Part shown: positions 8,543 through 15,622 of the stretch, in pieces | Position numbering within the stretch: position 1 is the stretch's first letter | Layout: each line of letters opens with the position of its first letter | Assembly (NCBI GenBank): GCA_022826515.1 | Contig: JAJDUT010000126.1 | Location: 1 to 17,866, forward strand | Source: Candidatus Latescibacterota bacterium | GTDB lineage: Bacteria > Latescibacterota > UBA2968 > UBA8231 | Direction: 5' to 3' | DNA length: 17,866 nucleotides | Notes under the pieces: generated by a model | Seen by the model: only the letters and a program-made list of their open reading frames with translations | What the model was told of the DNA's origin: nothing | The model's database searches: none | Made by a program: the position numbers and the translations under genes

Positions 8543-11254
8543 TCACAGCACGCGCGCCTGGACGAAAAATTCTTTGAAGTTGCGCACTCTGCGGCCCGGA
8601 GTGTGCACAAAGCGGGTGTAGCTGGCGCGGAAACCCAAATTGAGGCTGAGATCGAATCCCCGATTGTGGCTGCGGTTCTCAATGGCAAAAAGGTAGTGGC
8701 GAGCCGTGAAATCTCCGGTTGGGTATTCCGGGTTGCGAAAAGTGTGGGGCCAGCCCGGCAAGCCTTGGATGCCAAAGCGCAGCACCGTGGCTTGGCCTAG
8801 GGCGTAGTCCGCTTGCAGGATGGGGAAAAGTTCATACGTGCGGAGCGGCAATAGCAGGTCTTCGGGGGCAGTGCGGCGCTGAAGCCTCAGTTTGGCACTG
8901 GGGCGGATTTTCAGACCCTGCCGCACAAAGGTGTAATCCGCCTTGCTGGTCCAAGTCCAGTCGATAACATGACTGCGCTGGTCTAGCCTCTCCAACATGC
9001 GGTTGATTTCGAGCTTGGTGGCGGCTTCGATCTGCACCCCGGGGATAGGCGCGTATCCCGCAGTGCCGTACAGGGTGTGGAGCCAGCTATTTCGCGCCAG
9101 CAGTAGATCGGGTTTGATTTTGATCGCGGTATTGGTTGCGGTCAGCGGATCGACGACGTGCTGGTACACTGGATCGGCGATAGTATCGCGCACTCGCTTA
9201 CTGCGCACATTGAACTGTACGTCCCCCCTTTGATATTGCGCCTCCCCGTACGCAACTTGGTTGCGACCGGCACCAGCGCGCTGTTCAATGCGGTACTGCC
9301 CGAGGCGGAATTGCAAGGATGAGCGGGGGTGGAGCAGGGCGAATGAATGGTACCCACGGCTGTCGAGCGGATAGGGGTAGTCCGGCAGATTGTCGTTCTC
9401 GCGCTGATCCACTACGCCGTTGTTGTTGAAATCGTCGCCGTACACAAAATCGTCTGGTTCAACGGCGTACATGAGGAATGGCTCGGCGTAGTCGGGTATC
9501 TGGTTCTGGTTGACATTGATTTCCAAGACCCCGTCTCCATCTTGGTCCAGTCCAGGGAAAACGCCGTACCCAACGCCGTTGCCGAGGTTGCCGGGCAAGT
9601 AGTCAATGGCGGCCTGAGTCGGCTGGCTCTCCGGGTCCACGCCAGCGGCGTCCTTCAGACTGATATAGAGTGGGTCGAGCGGATCCCAGTGCTCCCAGCG
9701 GTCCTCCCAGTAGTCGCCGTCGTCGTTGTCATCGACCAGCGCGTAATCCAGAACCTTGTCGGCGCGTTCCGACCACATGGGCAGAGTGGTGGCGTACGCT
9801 GCTGGCAGACGGAACACTTCGAGGCCAACTGCGAGGCTGTCCACGACTCGGCTGAGCTTGCCGAAGCCCTGATGCAGCCCCTTGAGGAAAAAGGCCCGAT
9901 TGGCGCGGCGCTGATGCTGGCTAGCGCCGGGGAAGCGGCGGTACCCGACGTTTTCGACCAGTTCACCCGCAAGAGTCGTCCCCTCCCATTCCCAAAGAAA
10001 GTCGCTGCCGTACTGAATTTGGGCGGTCGGGAAACCGTATTCAAAACGCACCCAGCGCAAGTTGGACCCATCCCGCACATTGCGCGGCGCGCGCGCGACA
10101 TTGTGCCAGTCGGTCCAGATGCGATTGGGCACACCAGCCCACCCGTAGGTCGCCGCCACGTCAATACTATAGTCGCCAGCCACTTGGGCGCGAAAGCTCA
10201 GGCGCTCGGCCGTAGCGGGAATTTCCCAGCGATAGACGAGCAGGTCGGTGCCGCCCACTTCGAGGGGAAACTCCGCTGCTGCAACGGGCAAACCCTCCTG
10301 AAAAAAGAGGCCGCGTTCCCGGCGTCGATTGTTGAGCCGGGGATCGAAGACGCGGTCGCGCGGTACGCTCTGCGGGGCCCAGGGACCGTGGCGACGCAGA
10401 TGGGGGATGTGATCCGGGTCGGCGAGGCGTGGGATGCGCCGAATATCTGGCTCGATTGGGAGCGGAGCGCCATCGACAAAAATTTCCACGGCCAGCACTT
10501 GCACGCCGCTGTCATCCTCGGGAGAATCGTCGCTGAAGACCACGTAGTAGGCCGTGGTCTTGGCCAGGTCCGTGGGAAAGGTGCCGCGCGTCGAGCCCCG
10601 GCGCTGCATGCTGTCGCGCAGATGCAGATTGACGTACGAACCGCCGATGGTGAGCACATTGCCCAGCCGGCTTTCCCAGCGGCCGCCGAACAGATAGGTG
10701 GCAAACGGGAGATTGTTGTTACCGCCGACTAGCGGCGAGGAAACCCGGGCACCCAGTACAGTAAAGCGATTCTTGTACGAAGACCCATCCCAGCGCAGCC
10801 CTTGCAGACGCGCCTTGTCGAGAGTCAGCGGCGTGAAGCGGGCTTCGAGGGCGTCGCCGACCATGACCCGGGCCGACCAGTCGCGGTAGTGATCGCGCAT
10901 GATGACCAAGTTGCGAAAGGTGGCCGCTAGATGGCCGCTGCGGAAAATGCGGCTGCTGCGCTGGGGTGCCAGCGTGCGGTATTCCTCCACGCGCAACAAC
11001 TCCACCCCGTCGAGTAAATAAGCCCCAAACGGGTCGTAGGTCGGGTTCTCGGGGCGGGCCGTGTAGTCGCGGTAACTGAGCAGGCTGTAGTTTTCGTAGC
11101 GCTCGTGCCACCAAGGGTAGTACTCGCGGTTGAGAAAGCGGGACTGAGCCTGGCTCCAGGGCAGGTACTCGGTGGTGGTAAGTTGCCCTTCCGCCCGCTC
11201 CCAAGCGATGACGCAGAGTAACGCAGCTAGCCTAATGATCGGAAGGCCCCTCAT
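8543..11254 (-). CDS. Outer-membrane-type protein, paralog 1 of a tandem trio, with enlarged acidic module
   Basis: 903 residues. The ATG at 11254 starts a signal peptide (Arg2, Arg8, hydrophobic 9-18, cleavage near AEG-Q); upstream frame is intergenic repeat read as protein, so the longer form is rejected. Family blocks: 127-146 (SARVMVGDALEARFTPLTLD), 151-156 (QGLRWD), 238-249 (VVFSDDSPEDDS), 358-365 and 392-400 (NVRDGSNLR). The acidic module at about 507-632 has DDNDDGDYWED, then about 35 extra residues (521-557) absent from the other two copies, then GVFPGLDQDGDGVLE, NQNQIPDYAEPFLMY and GDDFNNNGVVDQREND. The strand-rich C-terminus retains LFPILQADYALG, GIQGLPGW and ENRSHNRGFDLSLNLGF but ends differently (KEFFVQARVL). 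It is the first of the three paralogs to be transcribed, 22 nt before the next start. Function unknown. Confidence 0.88.
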   Translation of the reverse strand: MRGLPIIRLAALLCVIAWERAEGQLTTTEYLPWSQAQSRFLNREYYPWWHERYENYSLLSYRDYTARPENPTYDPFGAYLLDGVELLRVEEYRTLAPQRSSRIFRSGHLAATFRNLVIMRDHYRDWSARVMVGDALEARFTPLTLDKARLQGLRWDGSSYKNRFTVLGARVSSPLVGGNNNLPFATYLFGGRWESRLGNVLTIGGSYVNLHLRDSMQRRGSTRGTFPTDLAKTTAYYVVFSDDSPEDDSGVQVLAVEIFVDGAPLPIEPDIRRIPRLADPDHIPHLRRHGPWAPQSVPRDRVFDPRLNNRRRERGLFFQEGLPVAAAEFPLEVGGTDLLVYRWEIPATAERLSFRAQVAGDYSIDVAATYGWAGVPNRIWTDWHNVARAPRNVRDGSNLRWVRFEYGFPTAQIQYGSDFLWEWEGTTLAGELVENVGYRRFPGASQHQRRANRAFFLKGLHQGFGKLSRVVDSLAVGLEVFRLPAAYATTLPMWSERADKVLDYALVDDNDDGDYWEDRWEHWDPLDPLYISLKDAAGVDPESQPTQAAIDYLPGNLGNGVGYGVFPGLDQDGDGVLEINVNQNQIPDYAEPFLMYAVEPDDFVYGDDFNNNGVVDQRENDNLPDYPYPLDSRGYHSFALLHPRSSLQFRLGQYRIEQRAGAGRNQVAYGEAQYQRGDVQFNVRSKRVRDTIADPVYQHVVDPLTATNTAIKIKPDLLLARNSWLHTLYGTAGYAPIPGVQIEAATKLEINRMLERLDQRSHVIDWTWTSKADYTFVRQGLKIRPSAKLRLQRRTAPEDLLLPLRTYELFPILQADYALGQATVLRFGIQGLPGWPHTFRNPEYPTGDFTARHYLFAIENRSHNRGFDLSLNLGFRASYTRFVHTPGRRVRNFKEFFVQARVL

Positions 11255-11304
11255 ATAGCAATCCAGAATGATCTGAACGATTCGAGATACGGGTCGTCTT
11301 GAAG

Positions 11305-11332
11305 GTAGGGGCGAGCGATCGCTCGCCCCTAC
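11305..11332. repeat. 28-bp perfect palindrome in the gap before the first paralog
   Basis: GTAGGGGCGAGCGA is followed directly by its exact reverse complement TCGCTCGCCCCTAC. Symmetric 14+14 bp with no loop, lying between the stop at 11385 and the start at 11254. It could be a dispersed palindromic repeat, a protein-binding site or a transcript hairpin (there is no T-tract, so probably not a terminator). Confidence 0.7.
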
Positions 11333-11342
11333 AATTCTGCGT

Positions 11343-11364
11343 CCATCTGCGTCCATCTGCGGAT
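11343..11364. repeat. 22-bp repeat, copy 1 (CCATCTGCG-type)
   Basis: Identical to 8517-8538. It is itself built of two CCATCTGCG-like units about 10 bp apart, with a further half unit just to its left (CTGCG at 11338-11342). It sits beside the 28-bp palindrome in the 130-bp gap upstream of the first paralog. Confidence 0.7.
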
Positions 11365-11384
11365 TATCTTGTGAATGATGTAAG

Positions 11385-13448
11385 CTAATAAACCACCGCC
11401 ACGTGGCCGCTGTGGACCGCCTCCCCTGCATCGAGCTCGACTTCGACCTGAAAGAGGTAGAGACCCGGGGGCACTAGATTGCCGCGGTCATCGCGTCCAT
11501 CCCAATAGCCAGGGCTTTCGCGCTCAAGGCCGGGCAGGCGCAAATAGGTTCCCGCGCTCAGATCTGGAGGCCGGAGCCGAGCCACAATGCGGCCGCTCAA
11601 GTCGAAGATGCGCATGGATACCGGGCGCGCCACATCCACTCTGGAGAGGACTAATTCGATCACTGTGGCGTCGTTGACACCATCGCTGTTGGGCGAAAAT
11701 ATCGGCGGATTAGCCCGCACCTGTTCGAGGACTTGGCCAGTAACCGTGGTCGTCACCAACGTCCACGAATAGGGTCCTTGGGTACGCGGGTCTTCGTCTT
11801 GATTGGGCGCGGCATTGAGCGGATTTTCCGAATCTGGACTGAACAGGAACGCGCGGAAACGGTGCAGGTGGGCATAGGAGCGAGTGCGGAAGGGAATCTG
11901 CAACTGGGTGCTTTGCCGCAGGGGCTCGGCGAAAATCAAGGTGAGCAAGTGCTGGGTGGAAAACCACTCGGTCAGCACGGCAGTCCCCAGGTTAATATCC
12001 GGGCCGAGCTGGGCCTGTCCGGGCACGGCTATTTGCAAACTTTTGACCCCCTGATCGCCAGTGCCGATCTCCACGTCGAGGGTATAGACAAAGGTGGTAT
12101 CCACGCCCATCGGCACCCGGTTGGGCTCGACGCGACCACGAGCCGTGGACGCGGCTATATCCTCGGTAGAGTACTCGACGCTCAGGTCGCGAAAAAGAGG
12201 ACTTTTCTCCGGGTCTCGGCTCTCCATGTTGACGCGGTACTGCAAAAATCGCCCAGGTTCGGGACCGGGGAAGAGGATTCCTCCCTCGACCTGCGGCGTG
12301 CTCCAGCCGCCTTGGGGATCGGCAAAAGCGTCCACGGTAGCACCGCTGCGAAACTGGACCGATAGATCCGTGCGCAGGGGAATGTCTGCATTCCAAGCGA
12401 TGCGGCCGAAATTCTTGCGCTTGTCCGGCACTCCCAAATCCAGCGGTTCGGAGAGAAAAACGCCCTCCTCGGCAAACCCCTCGCCAAAGACCTGGATCTC
12501 GGCGACCTTGGGCTGGCTCACGCCATTGACGTCGATGATGACAATGCGCACAAACCGAGTCCAAGTCGGATTGAAGACCACTTCGGTGCGCTCGAACTGG
12601 AGGATATCGTGCAAAACCCCCACCTCGGACCAGCGAATTTCGTTGTCGCTGACTTGCACGGAATAGCCCTGCAGGGAATTCTGGGCGAAGTCGGGGCCCT
12701 CGGTGAGCACCCGCACGGCCCGGATCAGTCGGCGTTGTTGCAAGTCGATGGAGGCGGCAAAATTGACCGAGGATACGGGCGGTTCCCAAGCGGTGCGCAA
12801 ATCGCCGTCCACGGCTTCTATGCGATTAGAGGGCCGTCCTAAAGCCAAGTTCTCACCGCGTATTTGCTTGAGAACCACGCCGCCAGCCACGCCGCCGATA
12901 TCCGTGCCGCCGGGAAAAGCGGCGACTAGGTCCGGGGCTGGGTCGGGCAGACCCTCGATCAGGCCGCGATTGACGCTGCCGGCTTGGACCACCTGCCAGC
13001 CCGGCTGCTCGGCGACCTCGGCCACTTGCCAGTCGGTGTCGGCTAGGGGACGGTCGGTCCAGTACCAAGTCTGGGCTTTGGGGTCGGTCTCGCCGTAGCG
13101 CCGGGAATCGACCGCGACCACAGCCAGCAGACCATGCCCCACGCCCAAACCGCGATTGACCACCTCGACGGCCAAGGCGTTATCGCCGCTGAGCACGTCA
13201 ACTGAGTAGGTGCGCGCTTGGTTCCAAGACGCATTGGCCCCGATGGCGACGCCGTTGAAATAGACCGCAAAACTGTCCACTGCGGCGATGTGGAGCAGCC
13301 CCGAGGCACTGCTGTCGGCCGCAAAGGTGGTGCGGTAGTACAGGGTATTGCGATAGGTGTCTTGGGTCCAGACCTCGGCGCGGCTACCACTCGCAAGCAT
13401 TAGCAGGAGGTAGGGAACCAACCCGGATCTGATGTAGGCTCGGGCCAT
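11385..13448 (-). CDS. Secreted multidomain protein: jelly-roll, discoidin-like (F5/8 type C) and CHU_C/FlgD-like C-terminal domain
   Basis: 687 residues. The ATG at 13448 opens a Sec signal peptide (cleavage near SRA-E, residue 24); the frame upstream runs through terminator repeats using a TTG start and is rejected. Residues about 35-150 look like a galactose-binding jelly-roll (DSFAVYFNGVAIG, LSGDNALAVEVVNRG). Residues about 199-323 match a discoidin/F5/8 type C domain (ENLALGRPS, AVDGDLRTAW, SLQGYSVQVSDN, RFVRIVI, VAEIQVFG). Residues 330-575 are Ig-like or otherwise strand-rich. Residues about 580-687 resemble CHU_C/FlgD-Ig tails (FSPNSDGVND, MRIFDLSGRIVARL, YWDGRDDRGNLVPPGLYLF). Such tails are common on type IX-type cargo in Bacteroidota and relatives. 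A surface or extracellular adhesin-like role, perhaps binding sugars, is inferred. No clear ribosome site or own promoter was seen, so it may depend on readthrough past the terminator at 13535-13587. Confidence 0.86.
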   Translation of the reverse strand: MARAYIRSGLVPYLLLMLASGSRAEVWTQDTYRNTLYYRTTFAADSSASGLLHIAAVDSFAVYFNGVAIGANASWNQARTYSVDVLSGDNALAVEVVNRGLGVGHGLLAVVAVDSRRYGETDPKAQTWYWTDRPLADTDWQVAEVAEQPGWQVVQAGSVNRGLIEGLPDPAPDLVAAFPGGTDIGGVAGGVVLKQIRGENLALGRPSNRIEAVDGDLRTAWEPPVSSVNFAASIDLQQRRLIRAVRVLTEGPDFAQNSLQGYSVQVSDNEIRWSEVGVLHDILQFERTEVVFNPTWTRFVRIVIIDVNGVSQPKVAEIQVFGEGFAEEGVFLSEPLDLGVPDKRKNFGRIAWNADIPLRTDLSVQFRSGATVDAFADPQGGWSTPQVEGGILFPGPEPGRFLQYRVNMESRDPEKSPLFRDLSVEYSTEDIAASTARGRVEPNRVPMGVDTTFVYTLDVEIGTGDQGVKSLQIAVPGQAQLGPDINLGTAVLTEWFSTQHLLTLIFAEPLRQSTQLQIPFRTRSYAHLHRFRAFLFSPDSENPLNAAPNQDEDPRTQGPYSWTLVTTTVTGQVLEQVRANPPIFSPNSDGVNDATVIELVLSRVDVARPVSMRIFDLSGRIVARLRPPDLSAGTYLRLPGLERESPGYWDGRDDRGNLVPPGLYLFQVEVELDAGEAVHSGHVAVVY

Positions 13449-13502
13449 CGCGTTGCGGATTGTTGCCAGATGGATGGAAAAGTCGGCGAAACGCAGGAAA
13501 AC

Positions 13503-13557
13503 AAAAAAGGGGATCGAGTGCAATGCAGAAAAATAAAAAAGGGGATCGAGTGCAATG
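13503..13557. repeat. 23-bp direct repeat duplicating a terminator arm
   Basis: Two exact 23-bp copies (13503-13525 and 13535-13557), beginning AAAAAAGGGGATCGAGTG, lie 32 bp apart. The right copy forms the 3' arm and T-tract of the terminator hairpin; the left copy duplicates that arm and T-tract, giving a second possible pairing partner and release site. Confidence 0.75.
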
Positions 13558-13587
13558 GCGGGTTGCCCCGGCCAAGACCCGATCCCC
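13535..13587 (-). terminator. Intrinsic terminator downstream of the secreted propeller-like gene
   Basis: On the minus strand GGGGATCG (13580-13587) pairs with CGATCCCC (13541-13548), with an additional inner CGGGT/ACCCG pairing, and is followed at once by TTTTTTATTTTT (13540 down to 13529). It starts about 22 nt after the stop codon at 13609. It should separate this transcript from the six-gene run below. Confidence 0.7.
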
Positions 13588-13608
13588 GAAAAAAGACAGA
13601 TCTGCGAG

Positions 13609-15432
13609 CTACTTCAGCAACAGCATTTGCTTGCTATCCGCAAACGAGTCCGCCCGCAGTTCGTACAGGTACACCCCACTACCCACAGATTCGCCCTCGG
13701 TATCCCGGCCATCCCACTTGATTTCGTAGGACCCAGCCTGTAACTCGCCGTCCATCAGGCGGGCTACCAACTGACCGGAGATATTGTAGATGTCGAGGAC
13801 GACCACTCCGGCCGCTGGAATGGCAAAGCGGATCGCGGTTTCGGCATTGAAGGGATTGGGGTAGTTATCGCCTAAGGCATAGGCGGACGGCAGGGACGCG
13901 CCAGTCAATTCCGCCACCGCAGTAGCTGCATCGCCGCCGATGACGCCAGTACTCACGTCAAAGGGGAAGTGAACCAGCTCCTGCTGGCCGGTAGGCGCGT
14001 ACAGACCGTCGTAAGACCCCCCATCAGAGACCCAGTACAGGTCGGAAGCCAGCCCGGTGGGCATCTTGGGCAAATTGACGTTGAACAAACCGTGCCCATC
14101 CGGCCCGAGGACCGTGCCCCAGAAGGGCTGGTTGAAACCAGAAAAAAAGGCGATGTGGTGCCGGCCGACATTGGCGTGAGTAACGGCCATCTGGTGGTCA
14201 AGGCCATCTTCGGCAAAGCCGCGAGCCGTGGCCTCCTCGCCGAAATAGCGGTCGAGAAAGCCGTCGCCATTGCGGTTGAGCCAGATGAGGTCGCCGTCTA
14301 ACGTGACATGGGCTGGCAGCGAAATTGGATTGTACCACAAACCGGATACATAGATCCCGCGGTCGTCCACATCGACGCCCCAAGGACCTTGGCTGCCCGT
14401 CTCGTGTAGGTAAATCTCGCTCAGGTCGAGAATATTGGCGATCTCGCCAGTGGCGCGGTCAACCGAAACAACCGCCGGCACCAGCGGTTCTTCGACATCG
14501 CGATTGGCCAGATAGATCATGCCGTCATCGGCGACCCAGGAGTGATGCGAGGCCTGCGCCACGGCCGAACTGGCGACGCGGGCGTTGATATGGACATAAC
14601 CCCGGTCGGCTGCGGCCCAATCTTCGTCCGGCAAGATCGTGCCGTTGTCTGGATCGAATTTGACCCGCCACACACCGCTGCCCCGCGCCACGTCAAACTG
14701 GGCGTTGTTGGTGATATAGGCGACGTTGGGGTCGGCTGGGTCGGGCTGGTAGGAACTGACGTCCCAGTACTGAATTTCCTGACCGTGGCGCTCGTTCATC
14801 CAAGGAATCAGGAAGCTTTCATACGCCTCGGGATTTTGGAAGTAGTCGAGGCCGAGTTCGCCGCGGCGGATTTCCCACTCCGTCCCTTGATTGGAGGTCC
14901 AGACCACGGGCGGATCGACATTGAAATCGACCCGGTTGGTCATCCAGTACGAATGCGAACTGCCCGGGCCGATCCAAGTGGGATTGGAGATATTGTCCAA
15001 GGCAAAGAGGTAATACGTATAGGTACCGGCCCCGACCTCGTTGCCGTTGAAGTCCCGACCATCCCAAGTGATGGAGTTGGCCCCTTCGCTGAAGGTCTGG
15101 CCGCCAGAGATGCTGATCAGGGTGTCGAGCCCAGCGGCGCGCAACATGGCATTGCCCACACCGCCTTCGCCAAAAGCCGCGCCATCGTACTGGGGATTGG
15201 CGTCCCGAGAGTACACCGCCAAATGCACTTCGGCCGGAGCGCCATTGAGCGTGAAGGGCACCTCGACCGAACCGCCGTCAAAGGCGACATCCTCGGAGTC
15301 GATAGTGAGGACGTTGGGCATGCCGCTGCGCCAATCGTTGGCGCGATCAAAATTTGGATTGCCGGCCGTGCCCGACTGGGCTAGGGCAGAGCCGACAAAG
15401 ACCAGAGAAAAGAGCACAGATAACATCTTCAT
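13609..15432 (-). CDS. Secreted propeller-like protein with FlgD-Ig/Por-type C-terminal sorting domain
   Basis: 607 residues. The start is fixed by TAGGAGG seven nt before the ATG and by a clean signal peptide (K2, hydrophobic 4-16, SALA-Q). Residues about 60-150 look like an Ig/FlgD-like module ending in WDGRDFNGNEVGAGTYTYYLFALDN. Residues about 170-500 carry repeated WVADDGMIYLAN / VDVDDRGIYVSG style strands, suggesting a beta-propeller; no catalytic motif is recognised. Residues 520-607 are a typical T9SS type A/FlgD-Ig C-terminal domain: GDNYPNPFN, IRFAIP, LDIYNISGQLVARL, AGSYEIKWDGRD, SGVYLYEL and KQMLLLK. In FCB bacteria this domain directs export across the outer membrane and surface attachment or release. 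The gene is an independent unit with its own near-consensus promoter and terminator, which suggests strong expression compared with its neighbours. Confidence 0.92.
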   Translation of the reverse strand: MKMLSVLFSLVFVGSALAQSGTAGNPNFDRANDWRSGMPNVLTIDSEDVAFDGGSVEVPFTLNGAPAEVHLAVYSRDANPQYDGAAFGEGGVGNAMLRAAGLDTLISISGGQTFSEGANSITWDGRDFNGNEVGAGTYTYYLFALDNISNPTWIGPGSSHSYWMTNRVDFNVDPPVVWTSNQGTEWEIRRGELGLDYFQNPEAYESFLIPWMNERHGQEIQYWDVSSYQPDPADPNVAYITNNAQFDVARGSGVWRVKFDPDNGTILPDEDWAAADRGYVHINARVASSAVAQASHHSWVADDGMIYLANRDVEEPLVPAVVSVDRATGEIANILDLSEIYLHETGSQGPWGVDVDDRGIYVSGLWYNPISLPAHVTLDGDLIWLNRNGDGFLDRYFGEEATARGFAEDGLDHQMAVTHANVGRHHIAFFSGFNQPFWGTVLGPDGHGLFNVNLPKMPTGLASDLYWVSDGGSYDGLYAPTGQQELVHFPFDVSTGVIGGDAATAVAELTGASLPSAYALGDNYPNPFNAETAIRFAIPAAGVVVLDIYNISGQLVARLMDGELQAGSYEIKWDGRDTEGESVGSGVYLYELRADSFADSKQMLLLK

Positions 15433-15445
15433 GAAACGGCCTCCT
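15433..15445 (-). promoter_or_regulatory. Strong Shine-Dalgarno site deciding the start at 15432
   Basis: Reading the minus strand, TAGGAGG precedes CCGTTTC and the ATG, the best ribosome binding site in the window. It selects the ATG giving MKMLSVLF over the upstream in-frame start of a form 13 residues longer. Confidence 0.75.
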
Positions 15446-15549
15446 AATTTTAGGTGATTAGTGTCTGCCAAATGGAAGGAATGTTGAAACGAACCCGCCT
15501 TTTATGGCGTTCATCGAATGGACAACGTCAATGCACAGCAATCTCGTCC

Positions 15550-15578
15550 ACTATATAAAAATTGAACAGATATGTCAA
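15550..15578 (-). promoter_or_regulatory. Near-consensus promoter for the secreted propeller-like protein
   Basis: On the minus strand TTGACA (15573-15578) and TATAGT (15550-15555) are separated by exactly 17 nt of AT-rich spacer: a perfect -35 and a five-of-six -10. The expected start is near 15543, giving a leader of about 110 nt to the ATG at 15432. It lies between the TPR gene stop and this gene, in a distinctly AT-rich patch of an otherwise GC-rich window. Confidence 0.65.
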
Positions 15579-15622
15579 AGTAAAAACTCAGCCCCTGCAG
15601 GGTCCCCGTTGGCGCAACTCGT

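Noticed and set aside
9347..10732. Long plus-strand open frame (461 codons) opposite the first paralog
   Set aside because: It runs antisense to a gene with conserved family blocks; its translation is rich in V/A/G with no signal peptide or domain and no ribosome site. Long antisense frames are expected at this GC content.
3002..11254. Assignment of the paralogs as SprA/Sov, the type IX translocon
   Set aside because: SprA proteins are over 2000 residues long, and I see no specific SprA motif; these are 900-940 residues.
13449..13502. Promoter for the six-gene run
   Set aside because: No TTGACA/TATAAT-like pair with suitable spacing, and no ribosome site upstream of 13448; the transcript start remains unknown.
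13503..13557. Short direct repeats as a CRISPR remnant
   Set aside because: Only two copies with a 9-bp gap, explained by the terminator arm and T-tract; no cas genes.
15579..15622. Terminator for the TPR gene (palindrome CCCTGCAGGG at 15593-15602 followed by TTTTTAC on the minus strand)
   Set aside because: The stem is only about 3 bp once a loop is allowed, and the T-tract is short; too weak to annotate.
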